From NCBI GenBank assembly GCA_001795235.1, contig MGNZ01000037.1:3822-27586 (forward strand): a stretch of DNA of 23,765 nucleotides, given 5' to 3'. The notes beneath the pieces are model-generated. The model saw nothing but the letters and a program-made list of their open reading frames with translations, was not told the DNA's origin and searched no databases. Of the stretch, positions 21,602 through 23,765 are shown piece by piece. The position numbers and the translations under genes were made by a program. Within the stretch, counting starts at the first letter, position 1. Every line of letters begins with the position of its first letter. This DNA comes from Chloroflexi bacterium RBG_16_64_32. Lineage in GTDB: Bacteria; Chloroflexota; Dehalococcoidia; SM23-28-2; RBG-16-64-32.

Positions 21602-23428
21602 ATGAACTTCGGCGGCTACCGAAACCGGGTCGCCTGGGTGGACCTATCGACCGGGCAAACCGAGTACAGGCCCATTGATGAGGACGATGCCCGCAAGTAC
21701 ATTGGTGGGCGCGGACTAGGGGCCAAGTACGTCTTCGATAACGGACCACGGGTTGACCCCCTTGGCCCCGAGAACATTCTGTGCCTCATGACCGGGCCAT
21801 TGAGCGGCACAGACGTCAACTTGAGCGGCCGCATTGCGGCCTGCACCAAGTCCCCTCTCTCGGGCACGGTTGTGGACTCCCACCACGGCGGCTGGTCCGG
21901 TGCGCGTCTGAAGTGGGCCGGGCTGGACGGCGTGGTCTTCGCGGGCAAGTCCAACAAGCCGGTCTATGCCTATGTCGAAGGAGGAAAGCTCAGCCTTCAC
22001 GATGCCTCCGACCTGTGGGGAAAAGGCGCGCATGATACGGTCAAGACGCTGCTAGAGAAATACGGCGAGAAGGACGTGTCGGTAATGACGATTGGCCAGG
22101 CCGGCGAGAATCTGGTCGCCTTCGCCAGCATCATGAACGAGCACGACCGGGCCTCCGGCCGTGGCGGCACGGGCGCTGTCATGGGGTCGAAGAACATCAA
22201 AGCCGTGGTGGTGAAAGGCGTCCACGCTGATCGGCCCCGTCCCTTTGACAAGGATGGGTTTGCCAAGGCCCACGCCCGAGGGCTGGAGCAACTGATGAAC
22301 GAGGCCGTCGTGACCTCCCCCAAGAAGGGCGGGCTTTCGGTCTACGGCACCAACGTGTTGATGAACATGGTCAACGCTATCGGGGCCATGCCCACCCGGA
22401 ATGCAAGATCCACCTTCTTTGAGCCGCACGAGAAAATCAGCGGCGAGACCGTCAAGGAAACCATTCTGGTGAATGATCCCACGTGCCACGCTTGCCCAGT
22501 GGCGTGCAAGAAAGAGGTGGAAATCAAAGAGGGGCCTCATTCTGGGCTTCGCATGGAGAGCGTGGAGTACGAATCCGCCTGGGCGCTGGGGGCCAACTGC
22601 GATATGAGTGATGCCGCCGCCCTCGCCGCTCTCATCGACCGGTGCAACGACTTCGGCCTGGACACGATCGAGGCCGGCAACGCTCTCTCCGTTGCGATGG
22701 AAGCCAGCGAACGCGGCCTGCTCGACGGCGACGGCCTTGCCTGGGGGGATTCGGAAAAGATGCTCGAACTCCTGCGCAAGATTACCTTCCGTAAGGGAAT
22801 CGGCGATGACCTCGCCCGTTCACCAGCGCGTGCCGCCAAGAAGTGGGGCGCCCCGGAGATCTCAATGTCCGTCAAGGGCATGTCGATCGCCGCTTACGAC
22901 CCGCGCGGCATCAAAGGCATGGGCATCGCCTACGCCACATCCAACCGGGGCGCATGCCACCTGCGCGGCTACACCCCTGCGGCCGAGGTGGTCGGCAACG
23001 TGCTTGGCCCAGCCGAGGTGACCGACCCGCTGGCTTGGGAGGGAAAAGGCAAGCTGACCGTGATCTTCCAGAACGTCCATGCGATGACAGACTGCCTGGA
23101 CATCTGCAAGTTTGCCACCTTCTCTGAGAATCTTGACGCTTTCGCCGAGCAATATAGAACCATTACCGGCAACCCAATGGATGCCGACGGCCTGCTGAAG
23201 GTTGGCGAGCGCGTCTACAACCTGGAGCGCTACTACAACAACCTAGCCGGCATCGGGGAGGGCTCGGACTCCTTACCGGAACGGTTCTTGAAGGAACCAT
23301 CGGATGGTCCCGGCTCCAAAGGCCACGTGTGCGAGCTCGAGCAGATGCTGGCTGAATACTACGCCGCGCGCGGCTGGGAGAACGGTGTAGTGCCGGAAAG
23401 CAAACTGAGAGAGCTCGAGATCATCTAA
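21602..23428 (+). CDS. Aldehyde:ferredoxin oxidoreductase (AOR) family tungsten enzyme
   Basis: This is a 608-residue AOR-family protein, a normal length. These cytoplasmic enzymes oxidise aldehydes to acids (or run the reverse) with a tungsten/molybdenum bis-pyranopterin cofactor and a [4Fe-4S] cluster, using ferredoxin. Landmarks are YIGGRGLGAKYVF (about 33-45), the cofactor segment GRGGTGAVMGSKNIKA (about 187-201), the cluster ligands C295, C298 and C302 in CHACPVAC, and a further C502 in DCLDICKFA. The start ATG 21602 (MNFGGYRNRV) has AAAGGGG six bases upstream; the frame's upstream start at 21557 is less likely. It is on the opposite strand to the Hyu operon and outside the tRNA-bounded segment. 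The exact aldehyde substrate is unknown; AOR, FOR, GOR and related subfamilies cannot be separated by eye. Confidence 0.93.
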   Translation: MNFGGYRNRVAWVDLSTGQTEYRPIDEDDARKYIGGRGLGAKYVFDNGPRVDPLGPENILCLMTGPLSGTDVNLSGRIAACTKSPLSGTVVDSHHGGWSGARLKWAGLDGVVFAGKSNKPVYAYVEGGKLSLHDASDLWGKGAHDTVKTLLEKYGEKDVSVMTIGQAGENLVAFASIMNEHDRASGRGGTGAVMGSKNIKAVVVKGVHADRPRPFDKDGFAKAHARGLEQLMNEAVVTSPKKGGLSVYGTNVLMNMVNAIGAMPTRNARSTFFEPHEKISGETVKETILVNDPTCHACPVACKKEVEIKEGPHSGLRMESVEYESAWALGANCDMSDAAALAALIDRCNDFGLDTIEAGNALSVAMEASERGLLDGDGLAWGDSEKMLELLRKITFRKGIGDDLARSPARAAKKWGAPEISMSVKGMSIAAYDPRGIKGMGIAYATSNRGACHLRGYTPAAEVVGNVLGPAEVTDPLAWEGKGKLTVIFQNVHAMTDCLDICKFATFSENLDAFAEQYRTITGNPMDADGLLKVGERVYNLERYYNNLAGIGEGSDSLPERFLKEPSDGPGSKGHVCELEQMLAEYYAARGWENGVVPESKLRELEII

Positions 23429-23463
23429 CCGAGCAGTTCATCGCTTTAGCAAAGCTGCGTCCA

Positions 23464-23487
23464 CCGGCGGGCCGATTGGCCCGCCGG
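23464..23487. terminator. Bidirectional hairpin between convergent genes
   Basis: CCGGCGGGCC and GGCCCGCCGG form a perfect 10-bp GC stem with loop GATT, 36 bases after the AOR stop and 41 bases beyond the end of the convergent gene. There is no clear T-run on either side, but position and strength suit a shared terminator. Confidence 0.65.
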
Positions 23488-23527
23488 AACCGTTACTTGA
23501 AGGTGGATGAGGAGCAGGCCCTCCTAC

Positions 23528-23765
23528 TCAGGTACCCTCATCCCTCAGATCGCTCAATGTGGTCCCCGCGGGGAGTGCTACAGGAGTCAAGACGCCTCGG
23601 CAGGCGAACAGCACCACAGAGGCCCCATCCGGGATTTCTGCCTCCAGTCCTCCTACGGTGTATGAAAACCGTCCGTTGATGACCACTTGAACATAAGGCC
23701 GGAGTTCCTCACCTGCTGTCAGAAGGTCTGCAACGTCGAATTGATCCGCAATGGCTTTCAGGAGC
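23528..23765 (-). CDS. ThiS/MoaD-like ubiquitin-fold protein, partial at right edge
   Basis: The last ~79 residues of a minus-strand gene whose start lies beyond the window. Read from the edge, it gives LLKAIADQFDVADLL, then ELRPYVQVVINGRFSYTVGGLEAEIPDGASVVLF, the pattern of small beta-grasp sulphur carriers of the MoaD/ThiS family (a VxVNG strand, then IPDGxxVxxF). Such carriers supply sulphur for the pyranopterin cofactor, and MoaD-like genes are often found beside AOR-family genes. One oddity: the expected C-terminal Gly-Gly directly after this block is absent; the frame runs on for about 25 residues to a stop at 23528. A +1 shift would end soon after VVLF. Either the tail is divergent or there is a small frameshift. 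Confidence 0.55.
   Translation of the reverse strand, partial: LLKAIADQFDVADLLTAGEELRPYVQVVINGRFSYTVGGLEAEIPDGASVVLFACRGVLTPVALPAGTTLSDLRDEGT

Noticed and set aside
23476..23679. 67-residue plus-strand frame after AOR
   Set aside because: It overlaps the terminator hairpin and lies antisense to the ThiS/MoaD-like gene, which has a better protein signature.

Overview
The window is GC-rich bacterial DNA, most likely from a member of the Chloroflexota (Anaerolineae-like). Pointers to this are the lipoprotein carrying a DDFSDPDSGW-type segment, long Hyu/Opp catabolic operons and a tungsten AOR-type enzyme. This placement is inference from gene style; there is no marker gene such as rRNA. No rRNA, CRISPR array, complete integrase or replication origin was seen.

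Layout. (1) 1-2260, minus strand: a beta-class CcrM-like adenine DNA methyltransferase that runs off the left edge and has an apparent frameshift near 850, a small membrane protein, and a lipoprotein. (2) 2334-2615, plus strand: tRNA-Gly(GCC) with a clear sigma70-type promoter, a fold-back repeat, and tRNA-Cys(GCA). (3) 2972-18798, minus strand: a co-oriented catabolic cluster. In transcription order it holds a GntR/FCD regulator, an SDR dehydrogenase, a lipoprotein solute-binding protein, two Opp/Dpp permeases, two ABC ATPases, HyuA, HyuB, an Asp/Glu/hydantoin racemase, HyuB and HyuB. (4) 18992-19513: a truncated, possibly HerA/VirB4-like ATPase C-terminus, then repeats that include a copy of the 3' part of tRNA-Cys. 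(5) 19579-21090: an IS110-family element with a frameshifted transposase and a ~300-nt non-coding leader where a bridge RNA would be expected, followed by another tRNA-Cys-derived repeat that is itself interrupted by a 55-nt palindromic element. (6) 21602-23765: an aldehyde:ferredoxin oxidoreductase (AOR) family gene, a hairpin terminator, and a convergent partial ThiS/MoaD-like gene.

How it fits together. The main cluster reads as one import-and-degrade module. The binding protein and ABC transporter would import a small amide, peptide-like or cyclic-imide compound. The racemase would interconvert stereoisomers. A single HyuA (ATP-using, actin-like fold) could pair with one of three different HyuB partners for ATP-dependent ring opening or carboxylation. 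The SDR would act on a hydroxy or keto compound, and the GntR protein would control the locus, probably including itself. The substrate cannot be read from the sequence.

Most notable. The cluster lies between an intact tRNA-Cys gene and a 48-nt direct copy of its 3' part, the arrangement left by site-specific integration into a tRNA gene. This suggests that the one-HyuA/three-HyuB module is cargo of a decayed genomic island of about 16.8 kb, although no integrase is visible.
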